From Bifidobacterium platyrrhinorum (lineage in GTDB: Bacteria; Actinomycetota; Actinomycetes; Actinomycetales; Bifidobacteriaceae), in NCBI RefSeq assembly GCF_010667645.1, contig NZ_WHZV01000012.1, positions 1 through 62,934 of the forward strand: a DNA stretch of 62,934 nucleotides, given 5' to 3'. Under the pieces are notes generated by a model. That model saw nothing but the letters and a program-made list of their open reading frames with translations, searched no databases and was not told where the DNA came from. The stretch's first letter is position 1. The number at the start of each line of letters is the position of its first letter. The position numbers were made by a program, and so were the translations under genes. Shown here in pieces: positions 41,916 to 49,813 of this stretch.

Positions 41916-43370
41916 CTATGTCTCGTCATTCGGCTCATTCGAGGGGTCCGTGAGGGTGCCTGTGTCTGGTGCGCCCAGTCTTTTGGCGGCCTTGCGTCGA
42001 TTGCCCTTGCAGTAGACCAGTATTTCCTGGTGGACTCTTGTCAGGGTCCTGGTCTGTGTGAAGGCGCGGATGCATCTGATGGCGGCGTTCCCCGCGCTGT
42101 TCAGGAGGATTGCATCATTCACCAGCGTCATGCCGGCGGCCTCGCATCCCTCGCTCATGCATCGGCGCATGTCGAGGATGTGGCCGTCTCTTTTATCGCG
42201 GACGGAGGCGACGATGAAGACGGCGAAGGAGTCCGGGCGCAGGACTCTCGCCATCTCGGAGAGTGTCTTTGCCATGGCATGGTCGAAGTCCTTTGGTCTC
42301 ATCGTGCTGAGGTCTCTGGGGTCGTCCGAGTACTTCTCGAGTCCGTAGTAGGGGGGGCATCCGATGGCCATGTCGAAGAAGGAGTCTGGGTAGTCCCCCA
42401 GCCGCTCGGTACTGTCTCCTTCTACCCAGGTCGGGTCGATCCACGACTCTGGATTGCCCAGATTGGCCGCTACGGTCGGGGCCTGCCTCCGATTCTCCTC
42501 GATTTGCTCGCCCCGTAATTCGATACCGGTGTAGTCTCGTCCCAGTGCCGCGGAGACGACGCCGCGCACGCTGCCGCCAGCCCATGGGTCGATGATGCGG
42601 TCTCCGGTGCGGCTATGCCAGGAAATCATCAGCTCGGCCAGGACCGGGTCGAAGACGCTTGTCGCGGGCGCCACCGGCTTCAGCTGATCTCCATATAGTC
42701 CGACGACTTCCTCGCGGGAAAGTTTGCGCTCCTCCTCCGCCTCCGCTCTGTTCTTGACCTCATACCAATTTCGGTAGTGGGAGGATGGTGAGGATAGGAG
42801 GAGGTCGTCGGGCCGCCCTGCGTCGCTGCGTAGGCCGAGGCCGATCCACGCTTTCTTTCGATCGCGCCATGGTCCGGACCGGGAGTCGAGTACCGTGAAT
42901 GGCGGGGCTCCGTACCGGTCTCGCAGAGATGTCCTTGTCTCCGGTTCCTCCTCGTCTGTAGTGTCGGCTGGGGACTCCGAAATCAGCTTCAGATCCTCGG
43001 GAGTGTATCCCGTCCCCTCCAGGTCGGAGACGGATGAGAGCAGGGCTGCCAGCTCGGACTCGTCGTAGCCGCCGAGATCGGAGAGCCTATTATCGGCGAG
43101 GACGATCTGCGCGGCCTGGTCGTCGTCCACGTCCACCGTCGTCGCCTGGATCGTCTCCCACCCGAGCTTCCGGGCAGCCATATACGTGTGGTTGCCGGCC
43201 AGGATCTCGTAATCATGCGAGGCGTGGGTGCCGACGTTGACCACGATCGGCCGATACTGGCCGCGCGCCTTCAGCGATTCGGCGATCGCGTCCACGTCGC
43301 CGCGCCGTGGATTGCGATGGTACGTGTGCAGCGCGTCCAACGCGAACGCTTGGACCTTGAGATTCGCCAT
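41916..43370 (-). CDS. ParB-domain DNA methyltransferase
   Basis: A 484-residue fusion. The N-terminal part (about 1-110) is a ParB/Srx-like domain (LHTYHRNPRRGDVDAIAESL, then LAGNHTYMAARKLGW). The C-terminal part is a SAM-dependent DNA methyltransferase with motif I DPWAGGSVRGVVSAALGRDY and catalytic motif IV AIGCPPYYG, suggesting amino methylation of adenine or cytosine. No restriction enzyme lies beside it, so it probably masks phage DNA or marks the packaging region. I prefer the start at 43370 (AAGGAA site) over upstream ATGs. Confidence 0.85.
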   Translation of the reverse strand: MANLKVQAFALDALHTYHRNPRRGDVDAIAESLKARGQYRPIVVNVGTHASHDYEILAGNHTYMAARKLGWETIQATTVDVDDDQAAQIVLADNRLSDLGGYDESELAALLSSVSDLEGTGYTPEDLKLISESPADTTDEEEPETRTSLRDRYGAPPFTVLDSRSGPWRDRKKAWIGLGLRSDAGRPDDLLLSSPSSHYRNWYEVKNRAEAEEERKLSREEVVGLYGDQLKPVAPATSVFDPVLAELMISWHSRTGDRIIDPWAGGSVRGVVSAALGRDYTGIELRGEQIEENRRQAPTVAANLGNPESWIDPTWVEGDSTERLGDYPDSFFDMAIGCPPYYGLEKYSDDPRDLSTMRPKDFDHAMAKTLSEMARVLRPDSFAVFIVASVRDKRDGHILDMRRCMSEGCEAAGMTLVNDAILLNSAGNAAIRCIRAFTQTRTLTRVHQEILVYCKGNRRKAAKRLGAPDTGTLTDPSNEPNDET

Positions 43371-43504
43371 CACCGGTTCCTTCCCCGCGCACGCGCGCGA
43401 TGGGGTGGTCATTTTCGGAGAGAGAGGAGTGGCGGGCATGCGGATAGTGCAGCAATCGACGGGCGTCGCAGGATCCTACCGCCCCTCCCCGCCCCTCCGG
43501 CCGG

Positions 43505-43741
43505 TCAGGAATGGAACGCATCGACGAAAGCATTGACGCCGGCGGTGAGGCGGCGAGTGAACGCCTTCGAGTCGAGCTTCGGCACCGACGTGACAGGGCC
43601 GGCGACGACGGTCCTAAGGACGATGGGCATGTCGACCTCGACACTGGCGAGATCCACGTCGTGATCGTCGACGACTGCGCTGATGTGGAGTGTGATGGGA
43701 GTGCTCGGCTCGGGGCGTCCGTCGTTGTCTTCGTGTGCCAT
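43505..43741 (-). CDS. Small protein of unknown function
   Basis: A 78-residue acidic protein (ITLHISAVVDDHDVDLASVE, VPKLDSKAFTRRLTAGVNAF). It has no recognised motif. It lies between the methyltransferase and HNH genes in the same orientation, with a GGAGGA site upstream. Probably real because of its position and clean ribosome site. Confidence 0.55.
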   Translation of the reverse strand: MAHEDNDGRPEPSTPITLHISAVVDDHDVDLASVEVDMPIVLRTVVAGPVTSVPKLDSKAFTRRLTAGVNAFVDAFHS

Positions 43742-43750
43742 GGTGTCCTC

Positions 43751-44059
43751 CTATATCCATTGGCGTGAGAGCTGTCCTATGGGCTCTCCCGGGTCCTTGT
43801 TGCCGCGCAGGTTGTTGCACTGCGTGTGGCTGGGGCGGAAGCCGGCGGGGTCGTGCTGCAGGTCCGGGCGTTTGCTGACCGGGTAGAAGTGGTCGAGATT
43901 ATAGGAGTCGTCCGTGCTGTTCTGCGGCGCCTCGTAGTCGATGGGCATGCCACACAGCCAGCATGGGGCGTGCGCCGCCCTGCATTTGGCGAAGAACGCT
44001 TTCCTGTCCTTCTCGAACTGACGTCCGCCTTTGCGCACGCGTCTGCTGGGGGCGACCAT
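43751..44059 (-). CDS. HNH endonuclease
   Basis: A 102-residue nuclease with a zinc/HNH core: CWLCG, then YNLDHFYPVSKRPDLQ, and the final PSHTQCNNLRGNK, giving the H-N-H layout framed by cysteines. In HK97-type phages an HNH nuclease encoded next to terminase helps cut the packaging site. The cos or pac site is thus likely nearby, perhaps in the 44.1-44.5 kb non-coding region. The ATG at 44059 follows a purine-rich site; a GTG at 44146 lies upstream of the terminator and is less likely. Confidence 0.85.
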   Translation of the reverse strand: MVAPSRRVRKGGRQFEKDRKAFFAKCRAAHAPCWLCGMPIDYEAPQNSTDDSYNLDHFYPVSKRPDLQHDPAGFRPSHTQCNNLRGNKDPGEPIGQLSRQWI

Positions 44060-44083
44060 GATCCCCCTCTCTTGGATATGAGT

Positions 44084-44107
44084 AAGCCCCGCACGGTGGC
44101 GGGGCTT
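44084..44107 (-). terminator. Terminator after the tRNA-like array
   Basis: AAGCCCCGC / GCGGGGCTT with a 6-base loop, followed on the minus strand by ACTCATATCC. It separates the array and early genes from the late genes that begin with HNH. Confidence 0.65.
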
Positions 44108-44114
44108 GAGAAGT

Positions 44115-44194
44115 AGGCGCCCATAGGCGGGATTCGGTACCCGCACTTATTCTCCGTTCTTTGGGAGCACCTCTGCAGTTGGGCCACTATGGGC
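44115..44194 (-). tRNA. tRNA-like element A (degenerate)
   Basis: On the minus strand, GCCCATA and TATGGGC form a perfect 7-bp acceptor stem. Between them lie a D-arm-like GGCCCAACTGCAGAGGT, an anticodon-arm-like CTCC...GGAG with an 8-base interval and no U33, and a T-arm-like GCGGG-TACCGAAT-CCCGC whose loop has one base too many. It starts one base after element B. These small length changes in every loop suggest a decayed or repurposed tRNA. Confidence 0.4.
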
Positions 44195-44195
44195 A

Positions 44196-44296
44196 TGGTG
44201 GCTTGGACGGTATTCGAAACCGTGGTGGAGTGTCAGCGTTTGCTCCACACCGCGTCATCCCGACGTGGTCCTTTAGTCCTCTCGGGCACGCAAGCC
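44196..44296 (-). tRNA. tRNA-Ser(GGA)-like element B, type II
   Basis: The 3' half is textbook: acceptor strand CCAAGCC followed by ACCA, next to a perfect T-arm (ACGGT-TTCGAAT-ACCGT). A long variable arm (GTGGAG/CTCCAC) marks a type II tRNA. The 5' acceptor strand GGCTTGC pairs at six of seven positions, and the D-arm resembles tRNA-Ser (CCCGAGAGGACTAAAGG). The anticodon loop CGGGATG would give GGA (Ser), but position 33 is G, not U, and the stem has an A-C mismatch. Possibly functional, possibly decayed. Confidence 0.5.
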
Positions 44297-44297
44297 T

Positions 44298-44359
44298 TGG
44301 CGGGAGGACATGATTCGACACTGGAGTGGACCCGGCGCCGCCCGATCGGGGAGCCTCCC
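44298..44359 (-). tRNA. tRNA-like element C (truncated)
   Basis: GGGAGGC and TCCTCCC pair at six of seven positions, and the 3' end is GCCA, abutting element B with one base between. A TGTCGAATCATG segment looks like a damaged T-arm. At 62 bases the element is too short for a normal tRNA. 44360-44477 holds further inverted repeats (for example GGCGGCCA/TGGCCGTC) but no recognisable gene. Confidence 0.3.
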
Positions 44360-44477
44360 ATATGCCGACGGCCACCGCCCGGGGATTCCGGGATGATGGC
44401 CGCCAGCGTGTCATCCCCGTACCGTAGGTATGGAAATGACCACTGTAGAAGAGTGTCGCGGGACAGTAGGCATTTTG

Positions 44478-45242
44478 TCAAACCGACCTGCTGGATTCGT
44501 GACGATACCGGGCTTTTCGACGAGCCCGGTCATACCCGTCCAGCCGCGTTTGAGCCGCCCATACGTCCCACACCAGAAACACCGGCGACCCGCCACCCCG
44601 ACCCACCGGCCGGATGACGCCACGCTGCCCCCACTTCCTAATCGTGTCCGCCTTGATGTCAATCCCCCACGGCCTGAGCAGACGGGACAACTGCGCGGGC
44701 GTGCCCTTGACGCCACGCGCGTGGAGCCGCTGCATGGCGAGCGTGTGCAGGTCCTTAATCCTCCACGTCCTGCCGCAGACTGGACATGGTACGTATCCGC
44801 CCGCGATCTCCTGTTCGTCGCAGCGCAGTTCACGCACGCAGGCGGGACACCAGCCGACCATGCGCGTGCCCTCCGGCGGGTACAGCAGCAGCCGCGCCCG
44901 CTCCGCCAGATCGCGCGCCTCGCCGGCGAGCGCGGTCGTGGTCTCGGGGTCGAGCGTGGCGAGGCGTGTCCGGTTGGCGAGGATGCCTTTGAGCAGGTCG
45001 GGGGTGTCCATGTCGCGCGTGGGGTGCAGTTGGAGCAGGTGGACGAGCCGGATCGTGTAGTCGTCGATGTCTTGGAGGAGTTGGAATGCGGCGAGGTTGA
45101 TGGGCAGGGGCGCGCTCGCCATGGTGGCGTGTCCGCCGTCGCGCTCGCCGATGTGGATGTGTTTGTTGGCGAGTTGGTCGAGTGGGGTCCAGAGGGTTTT
45201 GAGTGTGGTGAGGTCGTCGGTGAGCTGGGTGGGTGTGGTCAA
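44478..45242 (-). CDS. Zinc-ribbon/HTH phage regulator
   Basis: A 254-residue protein with a helical N-terminal half, a zinc-ribbon-like part (WCPACVRELRCDE, then YVPCPVCGRTW at about 131-157) and a C-terminal MerR-like HTH (LLRPWGIDIKADTIRKWGQR, GVIRPVG). Comparable proteins are encoded upstream of the terminase region in other actinophages, where they may control late genes. That role is inferred from position. Confidence 0.65.
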   Translation of the reverse strand: MTTPTQLTDDLTTLKTLWTPLDQLANKHIHIGERDGGHATMASAPLPINLAAFQLLQDIDDYTIRLVHLLQLHPTRDMDTPDLLKGILANRTRLATLDPETTTALAGEARDLAERARLLLYPPEGTRMVGWCPACVRELRCDEQEIAGGYVPCPVCGRTWRIKDLHTLAMQRLHARGVKGTPAQLSRLLRPWGIDIKADTIRKWGQRGVIRPVGRGGGSPVFLVWDVWAAQTRLDGYDRARRKARYRHESSRSV

Positions 45243-45374
45243 AGCGAAGCCCCCTGTGTTCGAACGGGTGTACGATTGGCTGTTGGTTCGGTGTTGCCCT
45301 CGCTCCCTGTTTCGGGGGGTGGGGGTTTCGCTTTATTCGCGGATATTTTGTGTATTCGTGTGTATTTTCCCCGT

Positions 45375-45572
45375 CTAGTCGAAGAGGCTTGGCGGTTGGA
45401 TGAACTCGAGTCGGGTCACTTCCCGTGTCGCGGCCCGGGTTTTCCTGCGCAGGTGGTCCTTGACGACTGCGGATACCTCGGCGACCGGGCGGCGTGTGAG
45501 GTGGGCGATGTCGAGGATGTCGAAGCCGTGCTCGTATTGGGCGATGATGCGCTCGCGGATCTCCTGTTTCAT
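45375..45572 (-). CDS. Small HTH-like early protein
   Basis: A 65-residue protein with an HTH-like segment (GFDILDIAHLTRRPVAEVSA, then VVKDHL) and a basic patch (RRKTRAATREVTR). It overlaps the next gene upstream by four bases within a run of translationally coupled early genes. Probably a small DNA-binding regulator. 45243-45374 is non-coding and shows nothing definite. Confidence 0.55.
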   Translation of the reverse strand: MKQEIRERIIAQYEHGFDILDIAHLTRRPVAEVSAVVKDHLRRKTRAATREVTRLEFIQPPSLFD

Positions 45573-45787
45573 GCGCTCTCCCCGTCGAGTTGTTTCCTGG
45601 CCGCTTCGTAGGCTTCGCGTTCGCTGGGTTTCCAGGGTCCGAGGTAGTGGCGTGGGTCGGTGCAGCGTACGCGGTATGAGGTGCGGGGCGTGTGGTTCTG
45701 CTGCGCGGTCCTCATGTGCAGGGGGCGTGCGCATTGCGGGCAATGGTATTCGCCGGCGAGCTTCCAGTAGTCGGTATGGTCGGTCAT
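45569..45787 (-). CDS. Small zinc-finger-like protein
   Basis: A 72-residue protein with CPQC at about 16-19 and a further cysteine in RVRCTDPRHYLG, consistent with a small zinc-binding fold. It starts at 45787 and overlaps genes on both sides by four bases, which supports translation. Function unknown. Confidence 0.6.
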   Translation of the reverse strand: MTDHTDYWKLAGEYHCPQCARPLHMRTAQQNHTPRTSYRVRCTDPRHYLGPWKPSEREAYEAARKQLDGESA

Positions 45788-46065
45788 TTCAGGGTTCCTT
45801 TGGTGTCGTCGATGAGGTCGCAGGATAGGGCGTCGACGTGCTGGCCGGTCTTGTAGACCAGGCACAACCGTTTGACGTCGCCTTGCTTGTCGAGGTATTG
45901 GCTGACGGTCTGGGTTGGCACAGCGGGTTCGGGTTGGGTGAGTTCGTAGGCGCAGAGTCCGATGGTGCCGGCGGTGATGGTGGCGGTGATGATGGTGGTG
46001 ATGATGGCGAGCAGGCCGAGGCTGCTTTCCATGGTCCAGTCGTCGAATGGGTGGCGGATGCTCAT
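45784..46065 (-). CDS. Small membrane protein, early region
   Basis: A 93-residue protein with one strong membrane helix (LGLLAIITTIITATITAGTI, about 17-38) and a soluble C-terminal part with two cysteines (RLCLVYKTGQHVDALSCDLI). Overlaps its neighbours by four bases. No family recognised. Confidence 0.6.
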   Translation of the reverse strand: MSIRHPFDDWTMESSLGLLAIITTIITATITAGTIGLCAYELTQPEPAVPTQTVSQYLDKQGDVKRLCLVYKTGQHVDALSCDLIDDTKGTLK

Positions 46066-46439
46066 TCTTCGTCTCCTTCCAGTCGGATGCGGGTGAAGGG
46101 CCCGTGGTTGGTGGAGGTCATGCGTCTGTCGTTGTCCGTCCTGCACGAGTTGGGGTCGAGGTTGAGGATGGGGGTTCCGCCCATCCAGTGGCCTGTGGGG
46201 GTGCGGATGGCGTGGGCGCGGTGGTCGGCGTCCATCAGCCATATGTAGCCGTTGCGGTCCTTCCACAGTCCGGGCCGGTCCGGCACGTCGCACGGCACTT
46301 CGGCGTCGATGGCGTCGTCCTCCTCGTTGTCGGGCGTGTGGGGGCCGGTGGGGGTGATGGTCAGGTGGATGGTGGCGCCGGCGGCGAGCGCGGCCTTGAC
46401 GAGGTCGTCGGTGTCGGTGTTGTGGGTGGCGGTGGTCAT
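46062..46439 (-). CDS. Unknown early protein
   Basis: A 125-residue soluble, acidic protein. The middle carries GLWKDRNGYIWLMDADHRAH and ends GPFTRIRLEGDEE, a pattern seen in small phage proteins of unknown role. It overlaps neighbours by four bases on both sides. Confidence 0.6.
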   Translation of the reverse strand: MTTATHNTDTDDLVKAALAAGATIHLTITPTGPHTPDNEEDDAIDAEVPCDVPDRPGLWKDRNGYIWLMDADHRAHAIRTPTGHWMGGTPILNLDPNSCRTDNDRRMTSTNHGPFTRIRLEGDEE

Positions 46440-46648
46440 TGTCGGGGTTCCTTTCCGGTTTCGCTGGTCGTCCATATCGCTGCGGGTTTGCGTGGACGGG
46501 GTGGGTTGGGTTGTGGTCGTCGTTTGGTGAAGGGGTTCCAGTCGAAGACGTCGTGGAGGACGGTCATGCAGATGACGGTCGCGGTCATGAGTATGGCTTG
46601 GAAGACGGCGGAGGCGAGGAGCAGGCAGATCAGGTCCCATATGCTCAT
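46436..46648 (-). CDS. Small membrane protein, early region
   Basis: A 70-residue protein starting at MSIWDL (46648). One or two membrane helices (LICLLLASAVFQAILMTATV) are followed by a proline- and arginine-rich tail (NPFTKRRPQPNPPRPRKP). Four-base overlaps with both neighbours. Unknown function. Confidence 0.55.
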   Translation of the reverse strand: MSIWDLICLLLASAVFQAILMTATVICMTVLHDVFDWNPFTKRRPQPNPPRPRKPAAIWTTSETGKEPRQ

Positions 46649-46977
46649 CCGAAGTCCTCCCATGCGTGTTCGGGGTTTTCGATGCCGAGGTGTTTGAGGT
46701 CGTCCACGGTGATCGCATTGATGCAGATGCCTCCGACCTGGTTGGGTTCGTCGTGCTCGTACTTCTTGGCCTCGGGCGTGCTGACGCTGTCTCCGAGTTC
46801 CGCGAGGAGTCGGGCGGTGATGAGGGTCTGGAGGCGGATCTGGTCGGCGAGCGCGAGGGTGGCGTAGATTTGCGCTTTGCGTAGGAGATGGGTTTTCTCC
46901 TCGTCTGCGCAGGCGTCGTCGTAGGGGTCCACGTTGGCGGCGATTTTCTGTGCGATTTTCGTGTAGTCGATGTTCAT
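46645..46977 (-). CDS. Unknown early protein
   Basis: A 110-residue acidic, mostly helical protein (ADEEKTHLLRKAQIYATLAL, QIRLQTLITARLLAELGD). No motif recognised. Starts at 46977 and overlaps both neighbours. Confidence 0.6.
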   Translation of the reverse strand: MNIDYTKIAQKIAANVDPYDDACADEEKTHLLRKAQIYATLALADQIRLQTLITARLLAELGDSVSTPEAKKYEHDEPNQVGGICINAITVDDLKHLGIENPEHAWEDFG

Positions 46978-47297
46978 TGGTGTTCCTTTCGTTGGTGGCG
47001 TCGTTGTGTGGTGTTCAGGGTGTTGCGGCAGCGCCAGCACAATCCGTGTGCGTCGAGTTTGTGGCGGGTTTCGCAGCGTCGGCACCGGGGTTTGAGGCCG
47101 GGGGTTTCGGGGTCGTGGGTGTATGTGTCGGGCTCGGTCGGCTGGTGGGTGGGGTTTCCGGCCCGGTAGGCGTCGATGTCGTCGGTGAGGCTGAGCATGA
47201 GCGCCAATGTCGCGGGATCCGTGTGCGACGGGCTGTTCGGGATGGGTTTGGGCGGCGTGTAGTTGCCGGTTTTCTCGGCGAGGATGCGTACCGGCAT
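46974..47297 (-). CDS. Small zinc-ribbon protein
   Basis: A 107-residue protein whose C-terminus has two CxxC pairs (PRCRRCETRHKLDAHGLCWR, CRN), a treble-clef-like zinc site often seen in small phage nucleic-acid-binding proteins. The N-terminal half looks unstructured. In the coupled early operon. Confidence 0.6.
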   Translation of the reverse strand: MPVRILAEKTGNYTPPKPIPNSPSHTDPATLALMLSLTDDIDAYRAGNPTHQPTEPDTYTHDPETPGLKPRCRRCETRHKLDAHGLCWRCRNTLNTTQRRHQRKEHQ

Positions 47298-47299
47298 AC

Positions 47300-47923
47300 T
47301 CACAACCCTTGCTCGTGGCTGCCGGTGTCGCGGCGTCTGGCGGGCGGGATGAGCGACAGGTAACGCCGGTAGTCGTGGATGTCGCGGTCGAGGCAGTCGT
47401 CGACGCGGTGGCGGGTGGAGGGGTCGCCTGCGTAGGGGTTGTGTCCCGCGGCCTGGAGCAGGAGGCGGATGGCGGTCAGGTCGAGGCGCCGGTAGTGCAG
47501 GCAGGTGGTGACGGCCTGGTGGAGGTCGGGGTCCTGGAGGGCGAGGAAGTCGAGGAGGCGGGTGAGGTCGAATTGCGGGTTGGTGCCGGCCGGGTGGAGA
47601 CGGTGGGTGACGGCGAGGGTGGTGATGAAGCCGGTGATGTCGGCGGCCGCGTCGTCCTCGGTGGCGCCCATGGTCTCGCATGCGGCGAGCAGCCCGTTGT
47701 CCATGTGCATGCGCATCGCGTCGATTTCCATGCTGATGAGGTCGCCGGCGGTGATGTGGTGGATGAGGGTGAGGCGGGCGATCTCCTCGCGCGCGTCCAT
47801 GCTGGTGCAGCGCAGTCCGGTTTCGAGGATGCGTGCGCCGGTGTGGAGGCCGGTGGTCTCGAGGTCGAGCCAGAGGAGCGCGTCCGGCCTGGCGGCGGGC
47901 GGCGTGGCGATGATGGTGGTCAT
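47300..47923 (-). CDS. DEDD-type 3'-5' exonuclease
   Basis: A 207-residue protein with LLWLDLETTGLHTGARILE (motif I, D-x-E), a middle motif around AGTNPQFDLTRLLDF and a C-terminal HRVDDCLDRDI segment, matching the exonuclease domain of oligoribonuclease/DnaQ-like proteins. It could process DNA ends or short oligonucleotides during phage replication. The start at 47923 overlaps the preceding gene. Confidence 0.75.
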   Translation of the reverse strand: MTTIIATPPAARPDALLWLDLETTGLHTGARILETGLRCTSMDAREEIARLTLIHHITAGDLISMEIDAMRMHMDNGLLAACETMGATEDDAAADITGFITTLAVTHRLHPAGTNPQFDLTRLLDFLALQDPDLHQAVTTCLHYRRLDLTAIRLLLQAAGHNPYAGDPSTRHRVDDCLDRDIHDYRRYLSLIPPARRRDTGSHEQGL

Positions 47924-48207
47924 GCGGGGTTCCTTTCGATGGTGGTCAGGTTCGTGACGTGGGGTTGCAGGATGCGCGTGCCGGCTCGTGGGTCGATGCT
48001 GAGCACGTGGAGGGCGGTCAGGTGGAGGTCGGTGTCGTCGAGCGTGTACCGCCGCGCCGCCCGGCTGTTGGACCCGTCCGGCGGGTGGGCCTTGAGCCGC
48101 CCGTCGATGACGGTGCCGGATGCGGTGCGCAGGACGCATCGGGCGCCGTCCAGCCGGGCGGGCTCGCAGGTGCGCCAGTCGATGGCGGGATACACGAGGC
48201 CGGTCAT
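47920..48207 (-). CDS. Unknown early protein
   Basis: A 95-residue beta-rich protein (CVLRTASGTVIDGRLKAHPP, TDLHLTALHVLSIDPRAGTR). It starts at 48207, overlapping the stop of the replication gene by four bases. No family recognised. Confidence 0.55.
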   Translation of the reverse strand: MTGLVYPAIDWRTCEPARLDGARCVLRTASGTVIDGRLKAHPPDGSNSRAARRYTLDDTDLHLTALHVLSIDPRAGTRILQPHVTNLTTIERNPA

Positions 48208-49220
48208 GCGATCGTGTCCAGGTCGTCCACGGGCCCGGGAGCGGGCTTGCTGTCGGCGAAGGCCTCGCACAGCAGGTCGATGACGCGGGCGGGCTCCTCG
48301 CCCTGGGCGCGCATGTCGGTGGCGAGCGCGATGACCTGCGGGTCGAGGCGTCGCTCGCCCATCACGCGTTCGAGGCGTGTGCTGGATTCGAGCATGCGGC
48401 GTACGCGTCGGCGCAGGTCCCCGCCGCCCGGCGGCGTGGGCGTGGTGTCGGTGTCGCGTGCCTGGTATTGGGCCTCGCGGCGGAGCCAGCGGCGGAAGGC
48501 GGCGGGCCAGTCGACGCTAGTCATGCCCTTGTCGCGCGCCCAGTCGCGGAAGTCGTCGAACACCTTTTCGACGTCGAGGTGGAGGCGGGCGGCGAGCGCG
48601 GTGGCGTCGGGGTCGTCGGCGGGTGTGTAGCCGCTTGTGTCGATGTGGGTGCGTGGGTCGTCGAGGTCGGGGTCCGGGTTTTGGGTTTGGTTCGCGCGCG
48701 TACTCTCTCTTGACGGTTCTATTGACGGTTCCTGTGACGGTTTGGGTGAAGTGGGTTTCACCCCTAAAGCGAAGTGGGTTTCACCCGTGGGGTGAAGTGG
48801 GTTTCGCCCGTGTGGTGAAGCCGGTTTCACCTGTGGGGTGAAGCCTGTTTCACCGGTGAAGTGGGTTTCGGGGGTGAAGCCTGTTTCACCCCTGTTTTCG
48901 GTGTCGTTGTGCGGTTCCTTGGGGTTTTCGTTTTTGGTTTTCTTGGGGAAGAGCTTGTAGACGACGGGTCGGCGTCCTTTGGCGTATTTGCCGACGAGCC
49001 GCTGGTCGCCTTTGCGGATCAGCCCGGTCTTTTCGAGTTTGCGCAGCAGCAGTTGGATGCTGCGCTCGCTTTTCTCGACCTCTTGGGCCATGGTGGCGAC
49101 GGAGGGCCATGCCATCCCGTCGTCGTTGGCGTAGTCGGCCAGGACGATGAGGAGGAGTTTGGCGGTGCTGTCGCCGTGCAGTTTGGTCTTCTTGGCTCTT
49201 GCGACGAGTTCGATGCTCAT
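48204..49220 (-). CDS. Replication initiation protein with internal iterons
   Basis: A 338-residue protein. The N-terminal winged helix (LADYANDDGMAWPSVATMAQ, EVEKSERSIQLLLRKLEKTG) is typical of phage and plasmid helix-turn-helix replication proteins. The C-terminal part (VFDDFRDWARDKGMTSVDWP, AAFRRWLRRE) resembles DnaD/replication-protein C-termini. The linker is made of repeats (GETGFTP, GETHF) because seven DNA repeats lie inside the gene. Like lambda O, it probably binds an origin within its own coding sequence. Confidence 0.75.
   Translation of the reverse strand: MSIELVARAKKTKLHGDSTAKLLLIVLADYANDDGMAWPSVATMAQEVEKSERSIQLLLRKLEKTGLIRKGDQRLVGKYAKGRRPVVYKLFPKKTKNENPKEPHNDTENRGETGFTPETHFTGETGFTPQVKPASPHGRNPLHPTGETHFALGVKPTSPKPSQEPSIEPSRESTRANQTQNPDPDLDDPRTHIDTSGYTPADDPDATALAARLHLDVEKVFDDFRDWARDKGMTSVDWPAAFRRWLRREAQYQARDTDTTPTPPGGGDLRRRVRRMLESSTRLERVMGERRLDPQVIALATDMRAQGEEPARVIDLLCEAFADSKPAPGPVDDLDTIA
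48748..48893. repeat. Iterons, probable phage replication origin
   Basis: Seven copies of a degenerate 17-18-bp unit (GTGAAGTGGGTTTCACC and GTGAAGCCTGTTTCACC types) begin with GAAG at 48748, 48771, 48794, 48817, 48840, 48858 and 48876. Spacing is 23 bp four times and then 18 bp twice. Each unit is partly palindromic (GGTGAA...TTTCACC). Confidence 0.7.
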
Positions 49221-49813
49221 GACGTCTCCTGCATGCCTGTGGTGTCGGCTTTTCGGGTCCTGGCGCGTAGGAGGCGCAGTCCCCTGGCGGTCGCGGGCTT
49301 CCACCCGTGGATGAGGTCGGTCTGGTAGGGGTCCTGCGCGGGCGCGATGGTCAGGTAGGCTCCCATAGGCCGTTCCGGGGTCTCGTAGAGCTTGACCACG
49401 TCCCATCGGATGATGCGGCTGTCATCGGCGAGGACCCCGTCCCTGCATTTGCCCAGATGCCTGCTGTTGACCTGCTGCAGGCCGTCGCCCAAGGCGCGCA
49501 GCAGCTTGTCGAGGTCGCCTCCCCCCGCCCGTTTCGCCGTCTGCGTGGCGGGGAGGGGGAAGCGTGATTTGCGGGGGCGGGGCATGCGCAGCTCGCCCGT
49601 GATCATGACGGGGCAGTCGTACGGGTCCAGGCCGGCCGAGCGCAGCTGGTCGAGGGCGAAGACCCGCACGCGGTTCTCCCACACCAGGATGCGCCGGTCG
49701 TCGGCGAGCGCCTTGCCGTGTCCGCCGGTGTATGGCGCGTAGGAGCCTTTGGTGATGGGCGGTCCGGGGATGATGATGTCGAGGGATCGTCCCCCGTTGT
49801 CCCGCGCCTTCAT
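49217..49813 (-). CDS. RusA-family Holliday junction resolvase
   Basis: A 198-residue protein. DIIIPGPPITKGSYAPYTGG at the N-terminus, GGGDLDKLLRALGDGL and GVLADDSRIIRWDVVKLY carry the conserved aspartates of RusA-type resolvases. It would resolve branched DNA made during phage replication and recombination, before packaging. Longer than E. coli RusA through a C-terminal extension of about 50 residues. Overlaps the replication gene by four bases. Confidence 0.82.
   Translation of the reverse strand: MKARDNGGRSLDIIIPGPPITKGSYAPYTGGHGKALADDRRILVWENRVRVFALDQLRSAGLDPYDCPVMITGELRMPRPRKSRFPLPATQTAKRAGGGDLDKLLRALGDGLQQVNSRHLGKCRDGVLADDSRIIRWDVVKLYETPERPMGAYLTIAPAQDPYQTDLIHGWKPATARGLRLLRARTRKADTTGMQETS

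Noticed and set aside
48748..48893. CRISPR array
   Set aside because: Repeats are degenerate, only 5-6 bp apart, inside a coding sequence, with no spacers of constant length and no cas genes.
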